Source: Candidatus Alectryocaccomicrobium excrementavium (GTDB taxonomy: Bacteria > Bacillota > Clostridia > Christensenellales > Aristaeellaceae). Taken from it: a DNA stretch of 42,999 nt. The notes beneath the pieces are model-generated. The model did not search any database. It had not been told where the DNA came from and saw only the letters and a program-made list of their open reading frames with translations. Positions 25,108 through 33,641 of this stretch are shown here, in pieces. The stretch spans positions 1-42,999 of the forward strand of contig DVJN01000191.1 in NCBI GenBank assembly GCA_018716755.1, in the 5' to 3' direction. The position numbers and the translations under genes are program-made. Position 1 is the first letter of the stretch. Every line of letters begins with the position of its first letter.

Positions 25108-25803
25108 TTATGCGCCTGGCTCTTCCCCAATCTGCCGCAGCGAAAATCCCAAAGCGTCGCACGACACCAAATGGTATTCCACCGCGCGCCATTCCCCCTC
25201 GAACGCATAGCGAATCGCGGAGCCATGCAAATGCCCATAGGCCACGCACTTCGCCCCGTAGCGCGAGAGCATGGCCGTTACATCATTGTCTTTATCATCT
25301 GGCGCGAGGGGCGGATAGTGTGTCATCACATATAACGGCGCATCCTCACCCAATGCGCGCGCCGCCTTGAGCGACATTTCCAACCGCAGCTTTTCGCGCT
25401 GGCGAATTTTCTCATCCGCCGCCTCGCCGGACAGGCTTGTCCAGCCGCGCGAGCCGGCAAATACCGCGCCGCCCAGGCGGATCGCGTCGTTTTGAATGGC
25501 GAACATGCCCGGGGCGAGCGCGTCCCGCACGCGGCTGATGGAACTCCACCAGAAATCGTGGTTGCCACGCAGCAACAGCTTTCTCCCTGGCAACGCGCCA
25601 ATCGCGGCCAGATCCTCCGCCGCTTCCGCCAGCGTCATTGCCCAGCTCAAATCGCCCGGCAGCATCACAACGTCTCCGGGCGAAACGCGCTCGCGCCAGT
25701 CTTGCGAAATCCGCTCAAAATGGCGCTCCCAATGCGGGCCAAATACATCCATCGGCTTCTTTTGCGCCGGCAGATGCAAATCGGCTATGGCAAAGATTTT
25801 CAA
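25108..25803 (-). CDS. metallophosphoesterase
   Basis: A 231-residue calcineurin-like phosphoesterase with all usual metal motifs in order: FAIADLHL, PGDLSWA, LLRGNHDFWW, VMTHYPP and AYGHLHG. Family members hydrolyse phosphomono- or diesters, and the natural substrate is unknown. The start is a TTG whose last bases form a TTGA overlap with the stop of the upstream zinc-ribbon gene, so translation is likely coupled. A terminator follows. Confidence 0.88.
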   Translation of the reverse strand: MKIFAIADLHLPAQKKPMDVFGPHWERHFERISQDWRERVSPGDVVMLPGDLSWAMTLAEAAEDLAAIGALPGRKLLLRGNHDFWWSSISRVRDALAPGMFAIQNDAIRLGGAVFAGSRGWTSLSGEAADEKIRQREKLRLEMSLKAARALGEDAPLYVMTHYPPLAPDDKDNDVTAMLSRYGAKCVAYGHLHGSAIRYAFEGEWRAVEYHLVSCDALGFSLRQIGEEPGA

Positions 25804-26192
25804 TCTTCGCCACCGTCTTCATCATCTTCTTCGTCTTCTTCCGCGACTTCTTCCTTATCCTCTTCGTCCAGGAAATCCGGCAGCTCGTCGCCCAGATCAT
25901 CGCCCAAATCCAGCTCGATTTCATCCATCGTCGCGACAGAATCCATCTGCAGGGACGGCTCAATCTCATCCTCCGACATCGCCACAACGGGCGTGCGGCG
26001 CGCCAGTTCCTTGCGGCAGTAGGCGCACAGCTCGCTACCGGGCATGGCCGGATGCTCTCCACATTCCGAGCACAGTTCGACGATCTCTTCCGGTTCTTCT
26101 TCCATATGGACGCTCTTGCGGCATACGGAGCAAATCTTCTCGCCATCCATCAGATAGTTGATTTCACAGCGGGGACATTTCTTCGGCAGCAT
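25800..26192 (-). CDS. zinc-ribbon protein with acidic tail
   Basis: A 130-residue protein. It has several CxxC pairs: CPRC and CSVC near the N-terminus, then CSECGEH and CAYC, enough for two zinc sites. The last third is strongly acidic, ending in a run of Asp and Glu (EEVAEEDEEDDEDGGED). ATG 26192 follows GGAGGAATGAAAC. Similar proteins are found next to metallophosphoesterase genes in Clostridia as far as I recall, but no function is established. It overlaps the next gene by four bases. Confidence 0.75.
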   Translation of the reverse strand: MLPKKCPRCEINYLMDGEKICSVCRKSVHMEEEPEEIVELCSECGEHPAMPGSELCAYCRKELARRTPVVAMSEDEIEPSLQMDSVATMDEIELDLGDDLGDELPDFLDEEDKEEVAEEDEEDDEDGGED

Positions 26193-26257
26193 GTTTCATT
26201 CCTCCATCCATGTTCGATCGCGGCAGGGATTCCCATGGCAATTCCATGCCAATTTTA

Positions 26258-26286
26258 TTGCATTTTTACTTCATTTCCATTACAAT
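26258..26286 (+). promoter_or_regulatory. promoter of the CAP-domain gene
   Basis: TTGCAT (26258-26263), 17 bp, TACAAT (26281-26286), 51 bases before the ATG. Confidence 0.75.
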
Positions 26287-26337
26287 CCTACTTGTGACGC
26301 GCCACTTCCGCATTTTACTACGAAAGGAGCCAAGGTT

Positions 26338-26817
26338 ATGAAACCCATTCACCGGTTTCTTTGCCTCGCAACAGCACTCCTGGTGGTATTCCCCATACAC
26401 TGCCAGGCAATGACAAATTATAGCGCAGCTATGCTCAATGCGCAAGAGGCCGAAATGATTAATTTCGTGCGAGAAGACAGGACCAGATATGGACTATCCC
26501 TCCCAACAATTGATGCGCAACTCTGTGAGATCGCGCGCATCAAGGCTAACGACATGTTAATAAACGGATATTTTTCTCACAACTCTCCTACATATGGAGA
26601 TATTCGCTCCATGCTCAGCCACTTCGGCGTGGCCTATAAAGGCGCCAGTGAGAACATCGCCCGCAGCCGAACGGTCGAACACGCGGAGGCTGCGTTTCTC
26701 TCTTCCGCCAGCCATCGCATCACGCTGATGGGCAGCCAGTGGACGCACATGGGCGTGGGCGTCGCTACCACGCCAGAAGGCTTTGTTTATGTAGTGCAGG
26801 TTTTTGTAAGGCGGTAA
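26338..26817 (+). CDS. secreted CAP-domain (YkwD/SCP-like) protein
   Basis: A 159-residue protein. A signal peptide (MKPIHRFLCLATALLVVFPIHCQA) is followed by one CAP domain: INFVREDRTRYGL, NGYFSHNSPTYG with a conserved His, GASENIARS, and SSASHRITLMGSQWTHMGVGV with the second His. CAP proteins are extracellular; bacterial members are often wall or spore associated, with activity unsettled. ATG 26338 follows AAAGGAGCC and a clear promoter; the track ORF overruns both. GC is near 50 percent, lower than the neighbours, and the 3' end overlaps the convergent GNAT gene by 31 bases. Both points suggest later arrival. Confidence 0.85.
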   Translation: MKPIHRFLCLATALLVVFPIHCQAMTNYSAAMLNAQEAEMINFVREDRTRYGLSLPTIDAQLCEIARIKANDMLINGYFSHNSPTYGDIRSMLSHFGVAYKGASENIARSRTVEHAEAAFLSSASHRITLMGSQWTHMGVGVATTPEGFVYVVQVFVRR

Positions 26818-27557
26818 AACGCGAATTCCGCCACCCGTTTGCCACCCGCGCGCTCGGCCAGAAGAGCCGACGCGCGGTTTTCCACATCGATCACGCCTGC
26901 TTCCGCCACGCGGCCCAGGCGCGGCGCCACTGCGCACACGAGCGCGGCAATCGCGCCGCGCCGCTGGTAGCTGGGCAATACGCGCGCCTCCGCCAGGCGA
27001 AAAAGCCGCCCATTGGGCAATACGATCATGTATCCCGCCAGCGCGCCGCGCACGCGCGCAATGGCGATTTGCGGCCGCGGCAGCGCAGCGAGGGTACGCG
27101 CCATTTGCGCCTCCGGCAGGCCCGCAACGCGCGCCACCTGCGCGCAAAGCGCGCGGCTAAGCCCACTCAAAGAAGCCTCCGCGCCAAACCGCTCCGCCAT
27201 TCGCGTCCAATCGCGCATATCCACGGGCACGGAAATTTCATATAAACGGTCGCGCCGCACCACCTGCGCCCCACACGCTTCCAAAATGCGCGCGTAGTGC
27301 GGCCCCTGCGCAGGCGAAAGACGGTCAGCGCGATCAAACCCAAAAATGCGCACGCCCTCGCCCAGCCGCGTAGGTGTGCGCGAAACCGGCCCGACGCATG
27401 CGCTCTCTCCCAGGCCAACCTGATATGCGAGGATGCGCGCAAACAATTCTCGCGCCGCCCCGATATCGTCCCGCAAATACAGGCGCGCAAAACAGCCGCG
27501 CGCCACTTCCGCGCGCGCAGCCACCCGCCCGCGCGACCGCACTTCGATCCCCGTCAT
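26787..27557 (-). CDS. GNAT-family N-acetyltransferase
   Basis: A 256-residue protein. The C-terminal part has the GNAT core: IAIARVRGALAGYMIVLPNG, then the acetyl-CoA loop region RLAEARVLPSYQRRGAIAALVCAV (Q/RxxGxG/A type), then VIDVENRASALLAERAG. The N-terminal 110 residues resemble a second, degenerate acetyltransferase half. The acceptor is unknown. ATG 27557 overlaps the upstream uracil-DNA glycosylase stop as ATGA. The gene end overlaps the oppositely oriented CAP gene. Confidence 0.7.
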   Translation of the reverse strand: MTGIEVRSRGRVAARAEVARGCFARLYLRDDIGAARELFARILAYQVGLGESACVGPVSRTPTRLGEGVRIFGFDRADRLSPAQGPHYARILEACGAQVVRRDRLYEISVPVDMRDWTRMAERFGAEASLSGLSRALCAQVARVAGLPEAQMARTLAALPRPQIAIARVRGALAGYMIVLPNGRLFRLAEARVLPSYQRRGAIAALVCAVAPRLGRVAEAGVIDVENRASALLAERAGGKRVAEFAFYRLTKTCTT

Positions 27558-28117
27558 ATAAAATCGCTCAGCGCGGCCAGATCCCGCGCATAAATCTCTT
27601 TCAGCCGTGGGTTATACAGTACCGAAGCCGGATGGTACAGGGGGAAAATCCGCATGCCTTCCACCGAAAGCAGCTGCCCGTGCACCACCCCAATGGTGCG
27701 CTCCCGACCCGCCAGCGCCTTGAGCGCCACATTGCCCAGCGTAACCACCAGCGGCGCTTTCACCACCGCGAGTTCGCGCCTCAGCCAGGGCAAAAACAAC
27801 TCGATTTCCTCCCGTGTGGGCGGACGGTTAACAATGCGCCCCGCATCGCTCACGCGCGTCGGGCGGATTTTGACCACATTGGTAATGTACAGCTGCGCGC
27901 GATCCAGCCCCGTGGCCCGCAAAAATTCATCCAGATTCCGGCCCGCCTTGCCCACAAAGGGCTTTCCCTTGAGCGCTTCCTGCTCGCCGGGCGCTTCGCC
28001 CACAAGCGCCACGCGGGCACTTTCCTGCCCTTCTCCCAACACGAGCGGCTTGCTCTCCCCTTCGTATAAATCGGCAAAAAACGCGCGCATTTCCTGGTTC
28101 AGCCTGGAAAGCTTCAA
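27554..28117 (-). CDS. family 4-like uracil-DNA glycosylase without Fe-S cysteines
   Basis: A 187-residue enzyme of the uracil-DNA glycosylase superfamily, which removes uracil from DNA to start base excision repair. Motif A is GEAPGEQEALKGKPFVGKAG and motif B is LYHPASVLYN, both family 4-like, with ITNVVKIRPTR between them. Family 4 enzymes carry four cysteines for a 4Fe-4S cluster; this protein has no cysteine at all, with Ile where the third normally lies. The start is TTG 28117 behind GGGAGGAGAGG. It is coupled to the following acetyltransferase gene. Confidence 0.82.
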   Translation of the reverse strand: MKLSRLNQEMRAFFADLYEGESKPLVLGEGQESARVALVGEAPGEQEALKGKPFVGKAGRNLDEFLRATGLDRAQLYITNVVKIRPTRVSDAGRIVNRPPTREEIELFLPWLRRELAVVKAPLVVTLGNVALKALAGRERTIGVVHGQLLSVEGMRIFPLYHPASVLYNPRLKEIYARDLAALSDFI

Positions 28118-28137
28118 TGCTTCCTCTCCTCCCGGCG

Positions 28138-28362
28138 CTATTCTTCGGGCGAAACAATGGCGGTGTTAATCGCATATTCCACAGGCGCGAGCGTAACCGG
28201 AATGTCCGACCGCACCCAGGACACGAGCGATGCAATGAGCATTGTGCACACAAGGATTACCGCGCAACTGCCAACCACGCCCAAAAAATCCATTGTGCCC
28301 GCCATCGCCATAAACCGCTTGCGGCGGGAACGCATTTCGCGCTTTGTGTATACCTTCGCCAT
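28138..28362 (-). CDS. small single-helix membrane protein
   Basis: A 74-residue protein: a basic N-terminus (KVYTKREMRSRRKRF), one membrane helix at about residues 25-47 (FLGVVGSCAVILVCTMLIASLV), and a short outer tail. ATG 28362 follows AAAGGGGGCG. It lies 20 bases before the glycosylase gene and 99 bases after trmL. The product is not recognised. Confidence 0.65.
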   Translation of the reverse strand: MAKVYTKREMRSRRKRFMAMAGTMDFLGVVGSCAVILVCTMLIASLVSWVRSDIPVTLAPVEYAINTAIVSPEE

Positions 28363-28461
28363 GGAACGCCCCCTTTATTTATTCGTGAAACCCGTCCGCT
28401 TTATCCCCGCTGAACCCGCTTCTCTCTTTAGACGAAAACAGCCTCTCAACGGTTCCGCGAT

Positions 28462-28965
28462 TTACACATAATCGCGCCATTCAGGCAGGGCATAATCGCT
28501 CTCGTCTGCGAGGCCAGGAAAATCCAGCTGCCGGAGCGCCTCATAGGCCACAATGGCGACGGAATTCGACAAATTCAGGCTGCGCGCCTCGCGCCGCATA
28601 GGAATGCGAATGCACGCCTCCAGATTCGCAGCCAGAAGCGGCTCCGGCAACCCCCGCGTTTCCCGGCCAAAGACCAGGAAATCGCCATCATGGTATTGCG
28701 CCTGCGCATAGCTCCGCTTTGCCTTGGTGGTGGCAAAGAACATGCGCGCGCCCGGATAGGCCGCGCAAAAATCCGCCCAGGATTCGTGGACGTGGATTTC
28801 CGTCAAAAACCAGTAGTCCAGCCCCGCCCGCTTCATGTATTTGTCGTCCAGCGAAAAGCCCAGCGGCTTCACCAGGTGCAAAGCGCTCCCTGTCGCCGCG
28901 CAGGTGCGGGCGATATTGCCAGTGTTCTGCGGGATTTCCGGCTCCACAAGCACAATGTTCAGCAT
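28462..28965 (-). CDS. trmL: tRNA (cytidine(34)-2'-O)-methyltransferase TrmL
   Basis: SPOUT-class methyltransferase of 167 residues, the usual short length of TrmL, which methylates the wobble ribose of certain leucine tRNAs using S-adenosylmethionine. Family blocks are LVEPEIPQNTGNIARTC, VFGRETRGLPE and RSLNLSNSVAIVAYE, the last being the knotted cofactor site. ATG 28965 lies inside the end of the upstream Cof-type gene (7-base overlap). Confidence 0.92.
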   Translation of the reverse strand: MLNIVLVEPEIPQNTGNIARTCAATGSALHLVKPLGFSLDDKYMKRAGLDYWFLTEIHVHESWADFCAAYPGARMFFATTKAKRSYAQAQYHDGDFLVFGRETRGLPEPLLAANLEACIRIPMRREARSLNLSNSVAIVAYEALRQLDFPGLADESDYALPEWRDYV

Positions 28966-29789
28966 AATAAACGCTCCTCAATCGTCCGCGCCACGCCATC
29001 TTCTGCATTGGAAGGCGCGATATACCGGGCGTGTGTGCGCACCTGTGGATCCGCGTTTTCCATGGCGAAAGATTCACCCGCCCACTCAAGCATTTCCACA
29101 TCGTTCCAATAATCGCCAAAAGCCATTACCTGCTCGCGGGCAATGCCATAATGCGCGGCAAGGCGCGCCAGCCCTGTGCCTTTATTCACGCCAGGCTGAA
29201 TGATCTCCAGATTGTTCCAGCCGGAAGCGGCAATATCCACCGGGAAAGGGCTCAGCGCGGCGCGAATGCGCGCCAGCTTTTCCTTGTCCCGCGACATGAC
29301 GATCAGCTTGTATGCGTGCGGCGCGCCCTCCATATCGGTGCGGTCTGGCCGCTCCACCACGATCTCGTGGCGCATGCCGTCTTCCTCGACGACCTGGGGT
29401 ACATCGTGAAAGCGGAAATCCGCATCCAAAAATTCATCGTATATGTCATAGCGTGTGAACAGGTCAAAGTGCACCTTTTCCGCGCGCAAAATGGGCAAAA
29501 TCGCGCGCGTCACGCTTTCGGGCAAAAACGAATCGAAAAGCAGCGGCCCCATGCACGACGCATCGCCCCGCACACCGTTCACCGACAGCATGGGACTTTT
29601 CAGCCCCAGCTGCTTATAAAAGGCGCGAATGTTGAAAAAGCTGCGCCCGCTGGCCAGGATCACCTTGATGCCGCGTTCTTCGCAGCCGGTGAGCGCGCGT
29701 GCCGCTCGCGGGGAAATCGTGCCATTTGGCAAAAGCAGGGTGCCATCCATATCCATGGCCACCATGCGAATATCCTTCTTATCCTTCAT
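28959..29789 (-). CDS. Cof-type HAD phosphatase
   Basis: A 276-residue HAD hydrolase of the Cof (IIB cap) subfamily. Motif I is MVAMDMDGTLL with the nucleophile Asp, motif II LASGRS, motif III a Lys in the NKGTGLARLA block, and motif IV FGDYWNDVEML. Relatives dephosphorylate sugar phosphates, flavin or pyridoxal phosphate. The track start is too long; ATG 29789 overlaps the upstream pseudouridine synthase stop as ATGA. Confidence 0.88.
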   Translation of the reverse strand: MKDKKDIRMVAMDMDGTLLLPNGTISPRAARALTGCEERGIKVILASGRSFFNIRAFYKQLGLKSPMLSVNGVRGDASCMGPLLFDSFLPESVTRAILPILRAEKVHFDLFTRYDIYDEFLDADFRFHDVPQVVEEDGMRHEIVVERPDRTDMEGAPHAYKLIVMSRDKEKLARIRAALSPFPVDIAASGWNNLEIIQPGVNKGTGLARLAAHYGIAREQVMAFGDYWNDVEMLEWAGESFAMENADPQVRTHARYIAPSNAEDGVARTIEERLLC

Positions 29790-30631
29790 TCCGCAAAAAA
29801 CCTTCCCTTCGGCGCGGACCGCACATCCACGCTTTCGTATCGCAATCGCTCGCACCACAGTTGCGGCACAAAAACGCCCAACCTATGGTTGGCCGCGCGA
29901 TCGCCATATTTGTCGTCCTCAAGCAGGGGCAATCCGGCGTGCGCCAGATGCGCACGGATCTGGTGCGTGCGGCCAGTGAGCAGTTCCACGCTGAGCTGCG
30001 TCAGCCACACGCCGCTTTCCTGCGCGCATCGCAGGGCGCGGTAGCGCGTCAATATGCGCCGCGCGCCCGGAAACGGTTCGCGGCGAACGGATACGCGCGC
30101 CTGGCGCGCGTCCTTTTCCAAATAACCCTCCAGCAGCTGCTCCCCCACGCCCTGGCCCACCGCAACCGCGCGATATTCCTTGCGCACACCGCCGCTGGCA
30201 AATGCCTGCATAAGCCGCTCCAACGCCTGCGGCGTCTTGCCCGCCAACAGCGCGCCGCCCGTGCCCGCATCCAGCCGGTGCGCAATGCGCGCGCCAGGCC
30301 GCAGCCGTTCCAGCCTTCGCGCCACGGTATCCTCGCCAATTCCATCCGCATCCACATCCACGGGCAACCCGCTGGGCTTTTCCAGCGCCAGAATTCCCCC
30401 GTCTTCATACAAAATGGAGAGCGGCTGAGCAAAAAGCAGATCCTCCGGCAAATATACGCGCACCACGTCGCCCCCGCGCACCGCCTGCGCGCCCTTGTCC
30501 CCATTCACGCGCACATCGCGCCTTTTCCACGCGTCGCGCAGGGCCCAGCCGGGCGCCATCGGGTACGCCCGCGCCAAATACGCCCGCAGCGGCATTTCCC
30601 GCACGCCCTCCGGCACGCGATGTTCCACCAT
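29786..30631 (-). CDS. RluA-family pseudouridine synthase
   Basis: A 281-residue RNA-modifying enzyme. The first 70 residues resemble an S4 RNA-binding domain (WKRRDVRVNGDK...VRGGDVVRVYL). The catalytic motif is ARIAHRLDAGTGGALLAGK, with Asp as nucleophile; most relatives have TSG where this reads TGG. A later LLTGRTHQIRAHLAHAGLPLLEDDKYG block is typical of RluA/RluD. The RNA target (23S rRNA or tRNA) cannot be assigned. ATG 30631 follows GATGAAGG. Confidence 0.88.
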   Translation of the reverse strand: MVEHRVPEGVREMPLRAYLARAYPMAPGWALRDAWKRRDVRVNGDKGAQAVRGGDVVRVYLPEDLLFAQPLSILYEDGGILALEKPSGLPVDVDADGIGEDTVARRLERLRPGARIAHRLDAGTGGALLAGKTPQALERLMQAFASGGVRKEYRAVAVGQGVGEQLLEGYLEKDARQARVSVRREPFPGARRILTRYRALRCAQESGVWLTQLSVELLTGRTHQIRAHLAHAGLPLLEDDKYGDRAANHRLGVFVPQLWCERLRYESVDVRSAPKGRFFAE

Positions 30632-30716
30632 CCTTCATCACCCATTTCAGCTTATCATATTTTTTGCCCACGCACAAGCCCCATTTGATGATATCTGCGA
30701 TAAAACGCTCTTTCCA

Positions 30717-30742
30717 CAAAAAAATGCGGCGTTTCCGCCGCA
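30717..30742 (-). terminator. intrinsic terminator after the zinc-ribbon gene
   Basis: On the minus strand TGCGGCG-GAAA-CGCCGCA, a perfect 7-bp stem with a GAAA tetraloop, is followed by seven T. It ends the dgoD transcript ahead of the RluA gene. Confidence 0.9.
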
Positions 30743-30768
30743 AATCTCAATTGCACCCACGCAGTGTT

Positions 30769-31185
30769 TCATTCCGCCGGCGTTTCGGATTCCGGCGGCC
30801 CATCATTCTCCCCGTTTTGCTTTTCCGGCGCGCTTTGCGCCGCGCCAGATTGCGGCCAATGGATCATGGCCTCGTGCGTTTCAAGCGCCGCGCCGCACTG
30901 CACGCAAAAGCGGTGCTCCTTGCGCTGCACCGCGCCACAGCGCGGGCAGCGCCGTTCATCGCGCAAAGCGTCCAGCTCGCACAGGAGCGACTCCACGCGC
31001 GCCTTCATGCCATCAATCCGGTTAACCAGTTCCGCCGCGCGCAGAGTATCCTTCGCGTAATACGCTTCGCCCAACGCGCGAAACGCCTGCGCCAGCGCGC
31101 CCCGGGCCTCGCCCAATTCAGCATTGCGCCGGGCCGTTTCTGCCAACGCGCGGGCGCGGGCGCTCACGCCTTTCCACTTTTCCAT
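30769..31185 (-). CDS. helical protein with zinc ribbon
   Basis: A 138-residue protein. The first 85 residues are alanine-rich helices likely to form a coiled coil (ARARALAETARRNAELGEA); then CPRCG and CVQCG form one zinc ribbon, and the tail is a Gln/Asn/Glu/Pro-rich low-complexity stretch. ATG 31185 is chosen because GGAGAGGGGGG precedes it; the track start is an unsupported TTG. Function unknown. It is the last gene before a strong terminator. Confidence 0.65.
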   Translation of the reverse strand: MEKWKGVSARARALAETARRNAELGEARGALAQAFRALGEAYYAKDTLRAAELVNRIDGMKARVESLLCELDALRDERRCPRCGAVQRKEHRFCVQCGAALETHEAMIHWPQSGAAQSAPEKQNGENDGPPESETPAE

Positions 31186-31248
31186 GTCTCGCCCCCCTCT
31201 CCTTCCCAATGTATACGGCAGAGAAGCGATTCATGCGCGGACAGGCAC

Positions 31249-32397
31249 TTACCACTCGGTCACACAGCCATCCGCATCGCGCCAGATGGGATTGTGCCAG
31301 TCATGCCCTTCCCGCGCCATTTTGCGCACATAGTCCTCGTCCACCTCTACGCCGAGGCCGGGCGCGCGCAAAAGAGACACATGCCCCTTCTCATAGTGAA
31401 AAATTTCCGGATTTTTGATATAGCGCAGCAGGTCATACCCGGCGTTGTAATGAATATTCAGGCTCTGTTCCTGAATGAACGCGTTGGGCGAGCAGAAATC
31501 CACCTGTAGGCAAGCCGCCAACGCGATCGGGCCCAGCGGGCAATGCGGGGCAATCGCTACATCGAACGCCTCCGCCATGGCAGCAATTTTGCGGGTTTCC
31601 CAAATGCCGCCCGCGTGGCTCACGTCCGGCTGCAAAATATCCACTCCGCCGCGCAGAAGCATATTTTTAAAGCCCCAGCGCGTGTAATTGCGTTCACCCG
31701 TGGCGATGGGAATGTGGCTGGTGCGGGCGAGTTCCGCGAATACCTCTTCGTTTTCGCACAGCACCGGTTCTTCCACAAACATCAGCCGGAACGGTTCCAA
31801 CTCGTGCATCAGCTGCTTCGCCATGGTTTTGTGTACCCGGCCATGGAAATCCACGGCAACGCGCAATTCCTTGCCCACAGCTTCGCGGATTGCCGCCACG
31901 CGTTCCACTGCCGCATCCAGCTTATCATACGTATCAATCCACTTCAGCTCGTCGGTACCATTCATCTTCACCGCGCGATAGCCCTGCGCCAGGGCCTCTC
32001 GCGCCTGCGCCGCCACATCGCGGGGATGGTCGCCGCCAATCCAGCGGTATACTTCAATGCGCTCGCGCACCTTGCCGCCCAGAAAAGCGTACACGGGCAG
32101 GCCGTGGCGCTTGCCCTTGATGTCCCATAGCGCCTGCTCAATGCCTGAAATGGCGCTGGTCAGCACCGGGCCGCCGCGATAAAAGCCACCCCGGTAGAGC
32201 ATTTGAAACGCGTCTTCAATGTCCTCCGCGTCGTGCCCAATGAGCGCCTTCCCCATTTCCGAAACGCACGCGGCGACCGTAGCCGCCTTGCCTTCCACCA
32301 CCGGCTCGCCCCAGCCTACCAGGCCCGACTGCGTGGTGATTTTCACAAACAGCCAGCGCGGTGGCACCTGAAACCATTCTACGCTGCGAATTTTCAT
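31249..32397 (-). CDS. dgoD: D-galactonate dehydratase
   Basis: Enolase-superfamily enzyme converting D-galactonate to 2-keto-3-deoxygalactonate, the first step of the De Ley-Doudoroff route. With the ATG at 32397 the protein is 382 residues, the same as E. coli DgoD, and it aligns with it throughout (PPRWLFVKI, RGGFYRGGP, QALWDIKGK, SHAGGI, APHCPLGPIALAACLQ). Metal and catalytic residues are visible in VDFHGR, FVEEPV, ATGERN and the APHC His. GGGAGGGC precedes the start. It follows the DUF4317 gene by 18 bases and an AraC regulator lies nearby. The matching kinase and aldolase are not adjacent, although a KDG kinase lies at 3.4 kb. Confidence 0.92.
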   Translation of the reverse strand: MKIRSVEWFQVPPRWLFVKITTQSGLVGWGEPVVEGKAATVAACVSEMGKALIGHDAEDIEDAFQMLYRGGFYRGGPVLTSAISGIEQALWDIKGKRHGLPVYAFLGGKVRERIEVYRWIGGDHPRDVAAQAREALAQGYRAVKMNGTDELKWIDTYDKLDAAVERVAAIREAVGKELRVAVDFHGRVHKTMAKQLMHELEPFRLMFVEEPVLCENEEVFAELARTSHIPIATGERNYTRWGFKNMLLRGGVDILQPDVSHAGGIWETRKIAAMAEAFDVAIAPHCPLGPIALAACLQVDFCSPNAFIQEQSLNIHYNAGYDLLRYIKNPEIFHYEKGHVSLLRAPGLGVEVDEDYVRKMAREGHDWHNPIWRDADGCVTEW

Positions 32398-32415
32398 GCG
32401 CAAGCCCTCCCGATT

Positions 32416-33564
32416 TTATTGCTCCGCCGCTATGGCAATGGCAACGCCGTTGACTTCCACGCCCTCGTCCGCCCGGATCAGCAGGTATTTCACGCCGCCG
32501 ATCACACGGGTTTCCACCAGGTCGCTGCGTTCGGGGTTGACGTGCACCACCACGTCCGGCGTTCGTACCTCAAAGCGCTTGGCGTCCACAAGGTTCTGCG
32601 CGCTCAGTCCCACGCCCAGACCAAATTCCTCGTTGTATTTTTCCTCAAACGCCTTAACGCTTTCGTCGGAAACGCCGCAATTTTCCAGCACACGCCGCAC
32701 CTCCGCGCGCGAAATTTCTGCCGGTCCGGCCTCCTTGTCCGCAGCGGTTTCTTCGATGCGGTTAACAATTTCCTCGCGCACAGCCTGCGCCACGTCAAGA
32801 CTCAGCTCGTCGCCCAGCGCGTCCTCCAGCACCGCCTGAAAGGTTTCTTTCTGTTCCATGGCAGGCATGGGCGCGCCCACTTCGCCCATCGCGGCGGCGA
32901 TCAGCTCATCGTGCCGGTTGGCCGCGTCGCGCGTGTAGTATAGCGCGCCGGAAATATTGGGCGCGCGGTCGTCAAAGCGCGGGAACAAAAAGCCGATTTC
33001 CGGCGACGACACGACCCAGTCCATATCGCGGCTGTGGAATGCGTTGTCCTGGTCGAAATAGCTCAGCGCGGGCTTGGCCAGCTTGACCGGGCAGATGGCG
33101 CAAAGGACATAGGAAAACACCTCGTCGCCCGCGTCCTCGCCCGGCGCCTCGTCGCGCTCGCGCACGCGCATGGGCACATCATAAGTATCATGCAAGAGCA
33201 AAATCAGATAGTTGCCCTCCATCTCCAGCGCGTCTATCACCGATTGATAAAATGCCTCCACCGCTTCCTCATCGCGCAGGGCGCTATCTTTCAGTTCCAT
33301 CAACCGCGCATGCTGCGGACCATCCATCACCTGGCTGGCGTTGAAATCCAGCTCCAGCAGGTTCCTGGCGGGCACGCCAGAGAGTGTGCGTTTAAAGAGA
33401 GAAAGGTATTTTTCCGTTTCCTCCAGCGGCAGCGTCAGCAGCGAATGGGTAAATGTGGACACAATCTCGCGCTTTTCATTCACATAGCAGCCGCGCACGC
33501 AGGAAATGGCGTTTTTCTCCGGATTGAGGCGGCGGCGGATTTCCGCAATTTCTTTTCGATTCAT
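32416..33564 (-). CDS. DUF4317 family protein
   Basis: A 382-residue protein of a clostridial family known as DUF4317. The opening MNRKEIAEIRRRLNPEKNAI followed by GCYVNEKREIVSTF is characteristic. No catalytic motif, signal peptide or membrane helix is seen, so it should be cytoplasmic, and no function is established. ATG 33564 follows AAGGAGAAAACG. It has its own promoter and probably shares a transcript with dgoD. Confidence 0.85.
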   Translation of the reverse strand: MNRKEIAEIRRRLNPEKNAISCVRGCYVNEKREIVSTFTHSLLTLPLEETEKYLSLFKRTLSGVPARNLLELDFNASQVMDGPQHARLMELKDSALRDEEAVEAFYQSVIDALEMEGNYLILLLHDTYDVPMRVRERDEAPGEDAGDEVFSYVLCAICPVKLAKPALSYFDQDNAFHSRDMDWVVSSPEIGFLFPRFDDRAPNISGALYYTRDAANRHDELIAAAMGEVGAPMPAMEQKETFQAVLEDALGDELSLDVAQAVREEIVNRIEETAADKEAGPAEISRAEVRRVLENCGVSDESVKAFEEKYNEEFGLGVGLSAQNLVDAKRFEVRTPDVVVHVNPERSDLVETRVIGGVKYLLIRADEGVEVNGVAIAIAAEQ

Positions 33565-33612
33565 CGTTTTCTCCTTGCATTCCTTCTATACCGGCTGCGC
33601 CGGTCCGAGTTC

Positions 33613-33641
33613 ATTATAGCACAAACCGCCCGCTTTTTCCA
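33613..33641 (-). promoter_or_regulatory. promoter of the DUF4317-dgoD transcript
   Basis: On the minus strand: TGGAAA, 17 bp, TATAAT. The -35 falls in the loop of a perfect 9-bp inverted repeat (33626-33649). Confidence 0.7.
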
